DNA of 64,000 nt from Bolinopsis microptera (taxonomy: Eukaryota > Ctenophora > Tentaculata > Lobata > Bolinopsidae): the NCBI RefSeq assembly GCF_026151205.1, contig NW_026971777.1, positions 36,763 to 100,762 on the forward strand, read 5' to 3'. This document shows, piece after piece, positions 55,002 through 64,000 of the stretch. The first letter of the stretch is position 1; every line of letters begins with the position of its first letter. The position numbers were made by a program, and so were the translations under genes. The notes under the pieces are model-generated. The model was not told the origin of the DNA and made no database searches. It worked only from the letters and a program-made list of their open reading frames with translations.

Positions 55002-55968
55002 GATTTAGATTAGATTAGATTAGATTAGATTAAGAATAATGACATAAACATCATCACTAGTTTTAAACATTCTTTCTGATTTCCTCATTATCAGAACTGT
55101 GAACATTTCACAGCCTTCGTCATTAAAAAACAAACAAATTCTATAACTAACATAATTGTCATAATTTATTTACATATAAAAAAGTTTAAAAAGTTAAAAA
55201 CCGTTAATTTAAAAAATAAATAAATAAAAACAAATTCATGAGATATTTATTCCCTTTCTCTTGGCAACACACGGATTTTTATATAAATATTGGACTTGTT
55301 GCTTCTTCTTTTCGATATAATTTACACCCTCTATTTTTGCTAAAATTATATTTGACACTTCCCAAAAGTTGCCTGTGTCTACTAAATAATTAGTCTTTTT
55401 AAATTCTTCTAGATTAATTTTAAAATCAATAACAGACACTGAATTTCTAACAAAAGATGGCAATTTATTCCAAAAGCTGATAACACGCTCTGATAAAAAA
55501 TTATTAGACAAGGTTTTAATATTTCTATTAATATTGTTAGATTTAGTGCTAACAATTTTATCTCCCGATCTACTTAAATTGAAAATATCTTTTCCATACT
55601 CAACCAATCCATTTACAATTTTGTAGGCTTCAATCAAATCTCCTCTAACCCGTCTCTCTGCGAGTGTTGTAATCTGTAAGGCATCCAACCTTTCACTGTA
55701 AGGAAGTGTTCCAATATCATCAATAAGGCGTGTGAACCTTCTCTGGACATTTTCCAGTTCAATGATAGTAGCCCAATTCCCATGGCAGGCAGGTGGAGAC
55801 CACAACTGAGCACAATACTCCAAGTGGGGTCTTATTATAGTTTTATAAACATTTCTCATAACATTAATTTCTCTTATAATGAGATTCCTTGTAACCCATG
55901 CAATCATACTGTTTGCTTTACTAATACAACTTTTAATATGTTTCGACCATTTCAAATCTGAAGAAGTT
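55002..55968 (-). mobile_element. 5'-truncated L2/CR1-like LINE with (TCTAA)n tail
   Basis: A minus-strand LINE fragment. The 3' end is a short microsatellite, (TTAGA)n on the plus strand at 55,005-55,032, the kind of tail used by CR1/L2 LINEs in place of poly(A). The coding part covers only the region after the RT catalytic core. Truncation at about 55,968 is typical of incomplete target-primed reverse transcription. Confidence 0.82.
55236..55955 (-). pseudogene. LINE RT C-terminal fragment
   Basis: 239 codons from an internal TTG; no ATG. It starts LKWSKHIKSCISKANSMI, a segment that lies after the RT catalytic motifs in CR1/L2/Jockey LINEs, and continues with YKTIIRPHLEYCAQLWSP, NVQRRFTRLI, YSERLDALQITTLAERRVRG and FWNKLPSFVRNSVSV, all typical of LINE RT C-termini. 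No frame lesion is visible. Not the same copy as the 33-39 kb LINE, which differs throughout. Confidence 0.88.
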
Positions 55969-56215
55969 AAAACTCATTGTTATTTCCAATCCAATAAATA
56001 AATTGTCAGTTTAGGCTGATAGTTAACTGTTACGAAAAAATCGATAATCTTAAAATCACTGTCATTATACACCATACCAGCGAATATATTTCTTCCTATT
56101 TGAGAGTTAATCATAATTGGTTAACTCAAAAATGTACCTTGACAACATTTTGAATTAAAATTGAATTCAATCGATTAATAAAATTTGGCAACACCGATGA
56201 CTGATAAATACTTCA
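55969..56215. other. Noncoding spacer
   Basis: AT-rich, nothing recognised. Confidence 0.4.
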
Positions 56216-56416
56216 GGTTGCCCAGTGGTTGGAGCTTCTTCCCTCAGTGCAGAAGGTGCAGAGTTCAAATTCTAGTGTCACCTAGTCTAGGGAGCAGCTA
56301 GAGATCTATCGGATCGATGAGAAATTACATAGGTGTAATGTCTCCTTGGTCAGAACAAGGTAAACCTGTAACGACCAACCTACATGAACACTCAAATGAA
56401 AGATAAATAAACGGTG
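56216..56416 (+). mobile_element. tRNA-related SINE
   Basis: GGTTGCCCAGTGGTTGGAGC resembles the tRNA-type A box (TRGCNNAGTGG) and, 41 bp on, GAGTTCAAATTC resembles the B box (GGTTCRANNCC). The spacing fits an internal RNA polymerase III promoter. About 130 bp of non-tRNA body follows, ending in an A-rich AAATGAAAGATAAATAAA tail. No intact cloverleaf, so it is not a tRNA gene. Confidence 0.7.
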
Positions 56417-56861
56417 ACGTGGAAACATGCAATAGGAATTATGAAGTCCAAATGAAAGCTTGTATGCAACACAGTACAGGGGGATCGAATTCTATGAAAC
56501 AACCGAATGAAAAGTAAATGCATACTCTAAATTTAGCCGAAATACTATCCAACTATGACAAAATTTTGAGAACGTATGTGATGAAAGTGCAGGAAGAAGG
56601 CACATTTTAGGCACTCTCACCCTGAACAAATATGCTCTAGGAAGTGTTTATCAGGTTTAAACAGCGGTGGACAGTACTGCAGTGAGTTGGATGGTTTTAA
56701 CAACTCTGTATCTCTTGATAAATATTAAATATCGTGCGAGTTCTTATAAATCAAATCGCAGACTAAGCGTCAGATACAATATACAAAATGTCATGCATGA
56801 CAACAATCAGATTACTTTTGACCCTACTTATAACGCTAATCTTTTCTGCGGCATGCTTCAT
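56417..56861. other. Noncoding spacer
   Basis: AT-rich, without gene or repeat that I recognise. Confidence 0.4.
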
Positions 56862-57611
56862 TGTAGCGCGATGCACTACTGGGTCGCGCCGCGCATCAAA
56901 TAATTCTTCTCGCAACCGGTAGATCGGCGAAATGCACCACTGTGCCTCACCGAGCTGCGAAGGATTGACATCGTGAATCAACATGCTTCAATAATTTAAA
57001 TTCATCCAATACACAAAATAATGGTCACAAATCAGTTTTAAAGGAAAACACATTTTTTCCCCCGTTTAAACTTTGAAGACGTCACCGCTTCGATGCGCCG
57101 CGCGAATTATCATGGTTGCTTTGAGTTATGATATCGTTGATTCCCAATGTCAATATTTTGCAGCTCGATGAGGCCCAAATGGTGCATTTTGCTGATCTAC
57201 CGAAGAAACATTATTTGTAAGTAAACTTAATTGACGACGTAAATTCTTCGCAGCTCGGCGGGGTCCAGTATTACTAAAATGCGCTCAGCCTGTCATTCCG
57301 CCTAATTCTAATCTCTATTCGGAATGTTTATAAACATAATAGCCTGAGGTCCCCAGGTAAGGTCCAATAGCGAATTTCGCCGATTTAACGCCGATCTTGT
57401 TGATACATGTTTCGTATCCCATGCAATATCAAAGATAATATTCCGCCTTCGGCGACGCGCGCTTCGCGCGCGAAAAGTGGCATGCAACGTATGTCAACGA
57501 TCTTGCGAGAAGCATAATTGAGTGCGCGGCGCGGCCCAGTAATGCATTGCACTACAATAAGTTTAAACATTATTTGATGCGCGGCGCGGCCCAGTAGTGC
57601 ATTGCGCTACA
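56862..57611. mobile_element. Inverted-repeat element (TGTAGCGC...GCGCTACA)
   Basis: A 42-bp terminal motif starting TGTAGCGCGATGCACTACTG and running into CGCGCCGCGCATCAAATAA occurs at 56,862-56,903 and, inverted, at 57,570-57,611 with a few mismatches. A third, partial copy (57,520-57,556) sits next to the right end. Interior sequence near 57,270-57,360 (CAGCCTGTCATTCCGCCTAA) is shared in reverse with 31,725-31,800. No transposase. Target duplication not recognised. Confidence 0.65.
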
Positions 57612-59170
57612 AGCGATATTGTTGCTTTGCTAAACAGCAATTTGGATAGATGTCGCGGCTGCATTGTCAATTAATGGTTGAACCAGCGTCGTATAAAAAT
57701 TGCATCTGTCTTAATTTCTTCATACTTGTTTATTATTTGTCAAGGTGTTTGATAATCATTAATCTATGATTATGATTTTAATCGAACCAAATCAAAACAA
57801 CAAAAATATTTATATTTGCTATTTTGCCAACTTACTAGTGTATTGTTTTAAAAAATTAAATTCTAGTGTCAGGTGATTGAGACTAAATCCGCCCGATGGG
57901 AATCACGCAAAAGCCTCATTACGCTATCGTAGCACGCTATCACTTGATTACCCAATCAATTTAGCTAACGAGATTTAACAAATTACTCGAAAACTCCGTC
58001 ATTTTTAATACATTTCACATCTTTTCAGACCATATTCCTCATTTAATAACAAATTACAATATGTTAAAATGGAGTTTCTAGCAAGTTCGCAAACACGAGT
58101 ACATAACAAGCAATTCAATGTTGATTGGGTGTGTCCTCTAAAATCGAATTGTCAAATGTAGTTGACGGAATAGGTACAGTATTTCATCAGCAAAGCAATG
58201 TAAGTCTCAAACATGAAACACAACATCGGTATAAGACCACACTGGGCAAAGGTACTCAGAAACATTAGGAAGCGCCTTCGTTTTGAAATCTTAAGAACAA
58301 CGGTAATTTCTCTCCGGGGAGACAGAGGGGCGAGAAAGAACTTTGTCAATATAGACTGTTTAGATTTGAACTTGGAGCCACAAGGTCAAGGGTGATTTTC
58401 AAAATATTGAGTTTTCAAAGGGTTATTTTTTCCATTTCACCCTTTTGTAAAAAGGCAATATTGAAAGGTTACGAATGGAGGTTTTTGCAGAAAAACGATG
58501 ATTTTGGAGAACGAGATAGGTGGGTTTAAATATGTCGTGTGTCCTTCCTTCCTTCCTTACGTCCGTTACCATGCAACGAAAAAGTTGAGCGCGCGCGAGG
58601 ATTGTTTGCGGAGATGTGATGTATAGATAGCCTGTGATCTATGAATGCGCGGCGCGACTGTGTTTTAATGTATACGATGTAATGTATAATATTAGGTTAT
58701 GAACCCAATTTGTACGTGGCACGCGTAGTGTATTATTATATTGATGTGTATACGAGTATATAGTTTACCTTTGCTTACAATTTCTTGAATTACAGATACA
58801 AGTTAAGTTCTACTAGTACTTCTACGGCAATTGAACTGAATTCAAGCGTTTCCCGTACTTAATGCATAATTTATCAATATTATTATCATGAAGATTGAAG
58901 TGAGCCATGATTGGAGCTTATACTTAAATTTATAGTAAATGTGGAATGGAAATCTAGCGTCCGCTAAAATGAAACAACTGGCGCAATTCTTGTTATATAG
59001 GGTCATTGTGACATTATGTGTATACTGTTTGAAACAATTCATTACCTAAAAGTATAAGACCCTACGTATTTAAACTGCATTCCTCTTCCTGTACAACTAC
59101 TCTTTGTTGTAATGTCTTTTATTGGGCTTAGTTTTAAACTAATTACAACACTACAAATCTATTACATTTA
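57612..59170. other. Noncoding region
   Basis: About 1.5 kb, AT-rich with a CG-rich patch near 58,590-58,660. No gene or RNA recognised. The right part may be the 5' leader of the PHD-RT element. TTATGTGTATACTGTTTGAA (about 59,013) has a near match at about 63,305 beyond that element. Confidence 0.4.
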
Positions 59171-60241
59171 TTGAGGTATGACAATGGAAAGTCCGCTACG
59201 ATGATAACAAACAGCGGTGAAGACAAGACAGCAGAAACAGAGAGTGTACAGCTACCAGACACCTGTGATCCGGAGATATCTCAACACCTGTCTTCTGAAG
59301 GTATTGCTTATGTTACACCTGTTGTTTCTCTGTTATGTGGAATCTGTCCCAAAGATCTTATATCAGAACCTTGTAGCATTCAATGTGATTCCTGTAAAAC
59401 ATTTTTCCATCCTAAATGTCTTGGTAAGTCTGCACCAGTGGACAGTGAACGGTGGGTTTGTCAGAAATGTAGGGATAATGTAGAGAACCAGCAGATCATT
59501 GATGCTCCTGACGAGGAAAATGATATCAGTTATAACTGTCCCGTGTGTAGGAGTGTTGTGGGGGATTCGGATAAGGCATTGGGTTGTGATGGCTGTGAAG
59601 AATGGTTCCATGCACCTTGTTTGTTTATCAGTGAAACCGAGTACGCTGAGATGGATAATGAAGAGATATGGTTTTGTGATACTTGTCAAGCAGTGAAAGC
59701 AAACAAAATTAATTGGGGCTCAATGGTTGGTGAAGAGTTGATAGCTGAGAAAGTCCAAGCTGTTTATCAAGAGATGGTGACATGGAGAAAGAATCTTTTC
59801 CTAGTTCCCAGAGGTAAATCAGGTAGCGACTTTATAAAAGAACTGACTCGGCTCATCCTCCTATTTGCAGATGCTACCAAGTGGGAAAGGCTATCGTTCG
59901 CACTGGTTCATATCTTCTTGCCAATCATGTTGCAAAAACCGTCAAGCAAGTCAAAAGCAAGAGACCATGTAACATATCTCACCAAGCGCTTGGTTAAATG
60001 GAAAAATGGAGAACTTGACGATCTAATGATGGAGTGCAGGAGTATTCAGAAAGCCTTGGTGCAGCAACAAAAAATCAGCGAGGAATCCGGGAAGAAGAGT
60101 TTCTGCCGACTAATGCTTCTTGGGAAAGTTAAACAAGCCACCAAATTTGTTGACAGTTCCAATGACACCTTAGGAGTTCACAGCCTAACAGCAAACATTA
60201 AACAGGTCCTTGGGGAGAAACACCCTCCAGCTGTTAAAGCA
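59171..60241 (+). CDS. Retroelement protein, N-terminal half: two PHD fingers
   Basis: 357 codons up to the inserted sequence. PHD finger 1 (about residues 56-99): CGICPKDL...CDSC...FFHPKC...WVCQKC. PHD finger 2 (about 122-169): CPVCRSV...CDGCEEWFHAPC...WFCDTC. Both have the Cys4-His-Cys3 layout and the Trp typical of chromatin-reading PHD domains. The rest is a helical region rich in Lys/Glu, leading into the RT. It forms one frame with 60,764-62,932: removing 60,242-60,763 joins the two at a codon boundary. The first ATG at 59,171 is used; another ATG follows 10 codons later. The PHD pair may tether the RT to histone tails, an inference. Confidence 0.8.
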
Positions 60242-60763
60242 ATTAGGAACATCAGTGGAAAGGTGCACTGTCAATCATTATTGCTTCATCCCTCCAGTCC
60301 TCCTGTTATGTGCAATTCTCACTGCTATGTATGCTCCTCATTTGTATCAATTATATTGATGCTACATTGTTATTGAATATGAAATAATTTTCAACCGTAT
60401 TAATTTATTAAATTATTGTAAATAGCAAGTTTGACAAAGGGATTACGTTTATTTTACCCGGAGTTCGTTTAAGTTTAGTATTGTAAATAGTTAATTTGAC
60501 GAAGGGAATACGTCTATTTTACCCTGAGTTATGTTTTAGTTCAATCTTGACACAATTTTAAAATTATAATTTAATTATTTTATATATATGTATTGTCCAT
60601 AACTAGGGTGGCCTGCTAACAGAACCATGATCTGCCTTGATTCATCCTTCAGCACAGAGAAAAGCTCCTTTTTTTATACATTATGATTACAGAGGATCTG
60701 ATATTTAGATATATATTGCTGTGCTGTAAAAATTGACTTTATTTATTTATTTTATTTAAAGCA
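60234..60763. mobile_element. 514-bp insertion with 8-bp direct repeats (or intron) splitting the PHD-RT gene
   Basis: TTAAAGCA occurs at 60,234-60,241 and 60,756-60,763 and flanks 60,242-60,755. The insert has no terminal inverted repeats. It contains a 45-bp repeat with TTTGAC(A/G)AAGGGA and TATTTTACCC (60,415 and 60,480) and ends in TTTA repeats, as a retroposon tail might. Removing insert plus one repeat restores the reading frame exactly. An intron is the alternative: the AAAGCAG at 60,758-60,764 is a fair acceptor, but a donor of matching phase is weak. Confidence 0.65.
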
Positions 60764-62932
60764 GATCCAGTTGTTCTGCACCCTCACAGTACTCCTCCAC
60801 CTCAGGAAGTGATATTTGAGAGGATTGACGCAGAGACTGTCAAGAGGGCTTGTTTATATTTGGATGGATCAGGCGGCCCAACACTAACGGACTCAGATTT
60901 GTGGAAGCATATCATCTGCAGCAAATCATTTGGCAAAGCATCAGTGACACTTGCTGAGTCTATAGCAATTGTTGCAAGGCGCCTTTGTAGAGAAGATATC
61001 CATCATAGCTGTCTGAAAGAGTTCACTGCATGCAGATTAATCCCTCTTGATAAAGGCCAGGATAAGAACGGGAAACCTGGTGTAAGACCAATTGGAATCG
61101 GGGAGATATTGCGCAGAATCATTGGAAAAGCAGTTATAATGTCTTTCAAAACTGATATACAATATGCTGCTGGCCCACTGCAGACCTGTGCAGGGCTCAA
61201 ATCAGGAATAGAGGCTTCCATTCATGCAATGAGACAGATCTGGGAAGACAGTGACACTGAAGCAATACTACAGGTTGACGCTGATAATGCGTTCAATCGT
61301 CTTAATAGAGAAGCAGCCCTTCACAATGTTCATGAGATCTGTCCTCCGCTCTATCAGTATCTAAAGAACCACTACCAAAAGCCAGCAGACCTGATCATTA
61401 ATACTACCGAGGACCACTACCAACTTAAGTCTGAGGAAGGTTCAACTCATGGAGATGTAGCAGCAATGGCATTCTATGCGTTAGGGATCAAGCCTCTAGT
61501 AGATGACCTAGCCACAGCCTCCAAGCCCAGTGTTTGCAAACAGTCTTGGTATGCAGACGACAGTAGTGCTGGTGGAAAGATTGAAGGTATTAAGATATGG
61601 TGGGATACGCTGTTGGAGCAAGGACCAAAGTATGGATATTACCCAAAAGCCAGTAAGACCGTCCTGATTGTGAAGAATAGCGAGGACCTAGATCTTGCGC
61701 AGAAAGTATTCTCAGGCACTGGTATTAAAATTGAGTCTGAAGGAGAACGCCATTTGGGTGCAGCAATTGGCAGCGAAGCTTTTAAGAACAAATATGTCTC
61801 AGATAAAGTCCATAAATGGTGTCAGGACATCAAGCTGTTGTCATCAATTGCTGTTGAGGAGCCCCAAGCTGCTTTGACTGCATATACTAAGGGAATTTGT
61901 CACCGGTGGACGTTCATTCAGAGGACCATCCCGGGTATAAGTCACTTGTTTCAACCATTGGAGGATTGCATCAGAACAGATTTTATTCCAGCAATCTTGG
62001 GTAAGAACGTATCAGACTTGGACCGCTCCATATTTGCATTGCCAGTCAGACATGGTGGCCTAGGTATCTCCAACCCAGTTGAAAACTGCAATAGAGAATT
62101 CACAGCCTCAGTCACCATCACAAAAGACCTCACAGACCTGATTATCAACCAGCAAAACACCCTTGAACATTACAACATGTCAATTCAAAATGACATTATA
62201 AAAAGTCTCAAGGCAATCAAGGAGAAACACTTATTTACGGTTAGCAAATCAATAGAGGACAGTGTAAGAGATCCCAACCTAAAGAGATCTCTCCAGTTCA
62301 TCAAAGAGAAAGGTTCAGGATGTTGGCTTACTGCACTTCCATTGAAGAGATTTGGCTACTCCCTGAACAAGATTGAGTTCCGTGATGCTCTGTACTTGCG
62401 TTATGGTTGGGAGATCCCTAACACCCCATTTCACTGTGCTTGTGGAGAGAGAAATAATGTGAATCACACACTTATATGCAAGAAAGGTGGCTATGTTTCT
62501 ATGAGACACAACAACATCCGCGATCTAAATGCAGAGCTGCAGCGTGAAGTATGCAGAGATGTAGTGACTGAGCCAGCATTGATACCCCTTGATAATGAAG
62601 AAATTGTTGGTACCAATGCTGATAGAGCTGCACCTGATGTATCCTCACGAGGTCTCTGGAGCACATTTGAACGAACATTCTTTGATGTCTGTGTTACCCA
62701 CCCCAACTCACCCACATATGTCAAAAAAGATATGGAACAGATCTATAAAGCTCATGAAATGAGGAAAATGAAAAAGTACAACAACAGAATCATCCAGGTG
62801 GAAAAAGGCACCTTTACCCCACTTATATACTCAACAAATGGCGGATGGGGTCCACAAGCCACAAGATACCACAAGAGACTCGCTGAAAAACTATCCCAGA
62901 AGAGAGGAGAAGACTATGCGGCTATTATGTGA
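60764..62932 (+). CDS. Retroelement protein, C-terminal half: RT and RLE-like nuclease
   Basis: About 722 codons. RT: VRPIGIGEILRRIIGKAV, motif A QVDADNAFNRLNREAAL, motif B EEGSTHGDVAAMAFYAL, motif C SWYADDSSAGG. Then PVRHGGLGISNP, a conserved block of this family, a Cys/His cluster (CACGERNNVNHTLICKKGG), and a C-terminal part with AAPDVSSRGLW, FFDVCV and QVEKGTFTPLIYS, which I read as a PD-(D/E)xK-type nuclease. The family, common in corals and lancelets, has no clade name that I can assign. The frame ends at TGA (62,930-62,932), yet conserved sequence continues after it. No ATG begins this half; it needs the upstream part. Confidence 0.8.
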   Translation, partial: DPVVLHPHSTPPPQEVIFERIDAETVKRACLYLDGSGGPTLTDSDLWKHIICSKSFGKASVTLAESIAIVARRLCREDIHHSCLKEFTACRLIPLDKGQDKNGKPGVRPIGIGEILRRIIGKAVIMSFKTDIQYAAGPLQTCAGLKSGIEASIHAMRQIWEDSDTEAILQVDADNAFNRLNREAALHNVHEICPPLYQYLKNHYQKPADLIINTTEDHYQLKSEEGSTHGDVAAMAFYALGIKPLVDDLATASKPSVCKQSWYADDSSAGGKIEGIKIWWDTLLEQGPKYGYYPKASKTVLIVKNSEDLDLAQKVFSGTGIKIESEGERHLGAAIGSEAFKNKYVSDKVHKWCQDIKLLSSIAVEEPQAALTAYTKGICHRWTFIQRTIPGISHLFQPLEDCIRTDFIPAILGKNVSDLDRSIFALPVRHGGLGISNPVENCNREFTASVTITKDLTDLIINQQNTLEHYNMSIQNDIIKSLKAIKEKHLFTVSKSIEDSVRDPNLKRSLQFIKEKGSGCWLTALPLKRFGYSLNKIEFRDALYLRYGWEIPNTPFHCACGERNNVNHTLICKKGGYVSMRHNNIRDLNAELQREVCRDVVTEPALIPLDNEEIVGTNADRAAPDVSSRGLWSTFERTFFDVCVTHPNSPTYVKKDMEQIYKAHEMRKMKKYNNRIIQVEKGTFTPLIYSTNGGWGPQATRYHKRLAEKLSQKRGEDYAAIM

Positions 62933-63082
62933 TACATGCGCACCAGGATTAGATTCTCAATCCTCAGGAGCACCTTGATAGCGGTCAGGGGTGAGAGAGG
63001 GAGACGGCAATCGTATACATTGCCAGTCAGTGTAACTTCGTTTAACTTGATACCTGCCACCATGGACTATGAATGTTTCTAG
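62933..63082 (+). pseudogene. Conserved C-terminal tail behind a premature TGA
   Basis: In frame with the RT ORF, 49 more codons run to TAG at 63,080-63,082 and begin YMRTRIRFSILRSTLIAV, the hydrophobic/basic tail that normally closes this family. The TGA at 62,930 is therefore a single nonsense change (or read-through), not the native end. Confidence 0.75.
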
Positions 63083-64000
63083 ACACTATCCTTTTGATAT
63101 TGAGATATTGGTATCTCAGATCACGTGTACATCGTTCCTTTTTTTATGACACAGTAATTTATTGACACTCACAGCTATAATTTTAATCATTGAATCAGTA
63201 TTTTTATCTATTAACTTATTACATATTTGTGCTCTGCTTTAGCATCACTTGACTATTAAAGTTCAGGCCATGACCTTATAGTCAGCCAATTGGCCATTGC
63301 TATATTATGTGTATATTGTTTGAATATTCTTTTCTTCTCTTTATTGGGCTCATCTATCATCTGCTATGATATATCTTCATTGTGTTTGGTGTCCTCCTAT
63401 TAGCAAGTAGAGCTACACTTCTGCTCGATTAATAGTGTGGTATCAAAATTTTGACCAAAAACTGATGTAAATGATACCCATTTTTCCCAATTCAGTATGT
63501 TGCATCCTTTACAGTGTGATAGTTCCTTATCTAATTGTTATGAATATTTAGCGATAAATTGTTGCATACAATTGAACTTTACACATTTACAAATCAATTT
63601 CAGCACAAGAAGAATTCAAGAAAGTGTCATTATTATACATACATTTGCTGATGTCTTGAATTGGAAGTTCAGTTATCATTGTTTTTAGATGAGGATATAC
63701 ATAGGTTCACAGAATGTACATAAATTTCACAAGCCTTCCTATGAGGTTTTGTAATTACGCATGTAACATTGCAGTAAAAGTTTGTGTGGCCTCCCTTTGT
63801 TTCAGCAAGCTAAATAGCATAGCAAAGCACCGATCAATTCACTACCATGTACACATGTGTTGAATGGGGTTTGTGCCATATTTCTGTCCTTGAATCTACC
63901 TGTCCAACTGTTTTGATTTAAAATATAAAACGCTTTGTCTGCACAATCTACATAATCTACATCCATATTTTGTTATCATTTTACCATTTTAAAGCTAAAG
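63083..64000. other. Noncoding, right window edge
   Basis: AT-rich. The first part is likely the 3' UTR of the PHD-RT element. No gene or further repeat recognised; short ORFs here lack any similarity that I know. Confidence 0.4.

Noticed and set aside
56216..56300. Functional tRNA gene
   Set aside because: Only A- and B-box-like motifs; no cloverleaf pairing or anticodon stem. Better explained as a SINE.
57385..57570. Small minus-strand ORF within the inverted-repeat element
   Set aside because: Overlaps terminal repeat copies; no similarity to any transposase.

Overview
This is an animal (metazoan) nuclear window. Two spliced, conserved, non-mobile genes sit close together at about 46.5-55 kb, and nearly everything else is satellite DNA and transposable elements. 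The spliced genes with short introns, TTAGGG-type hexamer arrays, a Penelope-like element with an N-terminal GIY-YIG domain, a Mag-like LTR retrotransposon, L2/CR1-like LINEs and a PHD-finger/RT element suggest a marine invertebrate. A cnidarian or similar early-branching animal is plausible, but I cannot name the species.

Layout. 1-30,402 is a satellite block made of an 81-bp monomer (about 14 kb, roughly 175 copies). It is split by insertions: a Penelope-like element (5,127-8,735); a stretch of unique DNA (8,854-10,250); an LTR retrotransposon with two identical 135-bp LTRs and a 5-bp target duplication (13,147-18,938), itself broken by a hAT remnant (13,833-14,656); a LINE with an intact 1,388-aa ORF and poly(A) tail (20,959-25,996); and a 149-bp MITE (29,201-29,349). 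30,407-32,844 is a fold-back element with long inverted arms. 33,271 to about 39,720 is a decayed L2/CR1-like LINE. Its first ORF joins a coiled coil, an AlkB-like 2-oxoglutarate/Fe(II) oxygenase and an SGNH esterase; its ORF2 is interrupted by a MITE (36,865-37,528) packed with CCCTAA telomere-like repeats. A second, inverted copy of that MITE lies at 44,520-45,044, and both copies have clear 8-bp target duplications. 40,226-43,177 is a 2.95-kb near-perfect palindrome.

The host genes are both on the minus strand. An RBM26/27-type RNA-binding protein gene has at least 14 coding exons at 46,512-53,260. Just upstream is a three-exon gene (53,786-54,934) for a 228-aa two-membrane-segment protein resembling the mitochondrial import protein Pam17. 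Beyond them are a 5'-truncated LINE tail with a (TCTAA)n end, a tRNA-like SINE and an inverted-repeat element. Last comes a retroelement ORF (59,171-63,082) with two PHD fingers, an RT and a probable restriction-like nuclease end, broken by a 514-bp insertion and one TGA.

Taken together, the left half is a satellite island that has repeatedly trapped transposons, and the right half is a small gene pair embedded in repeats. The most unusual items are the AlkB+SGNH ORF1, the telomere-repeat MITE family, the primer binding site overlapping the start codon of the LTR element, the Pam17-like gene in an animal, and the double-PHD retroelement. All exon boundaries were placed by eye from splice signals and reading-frame continuity. 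No database search was run, and family names rest on motif recognition.
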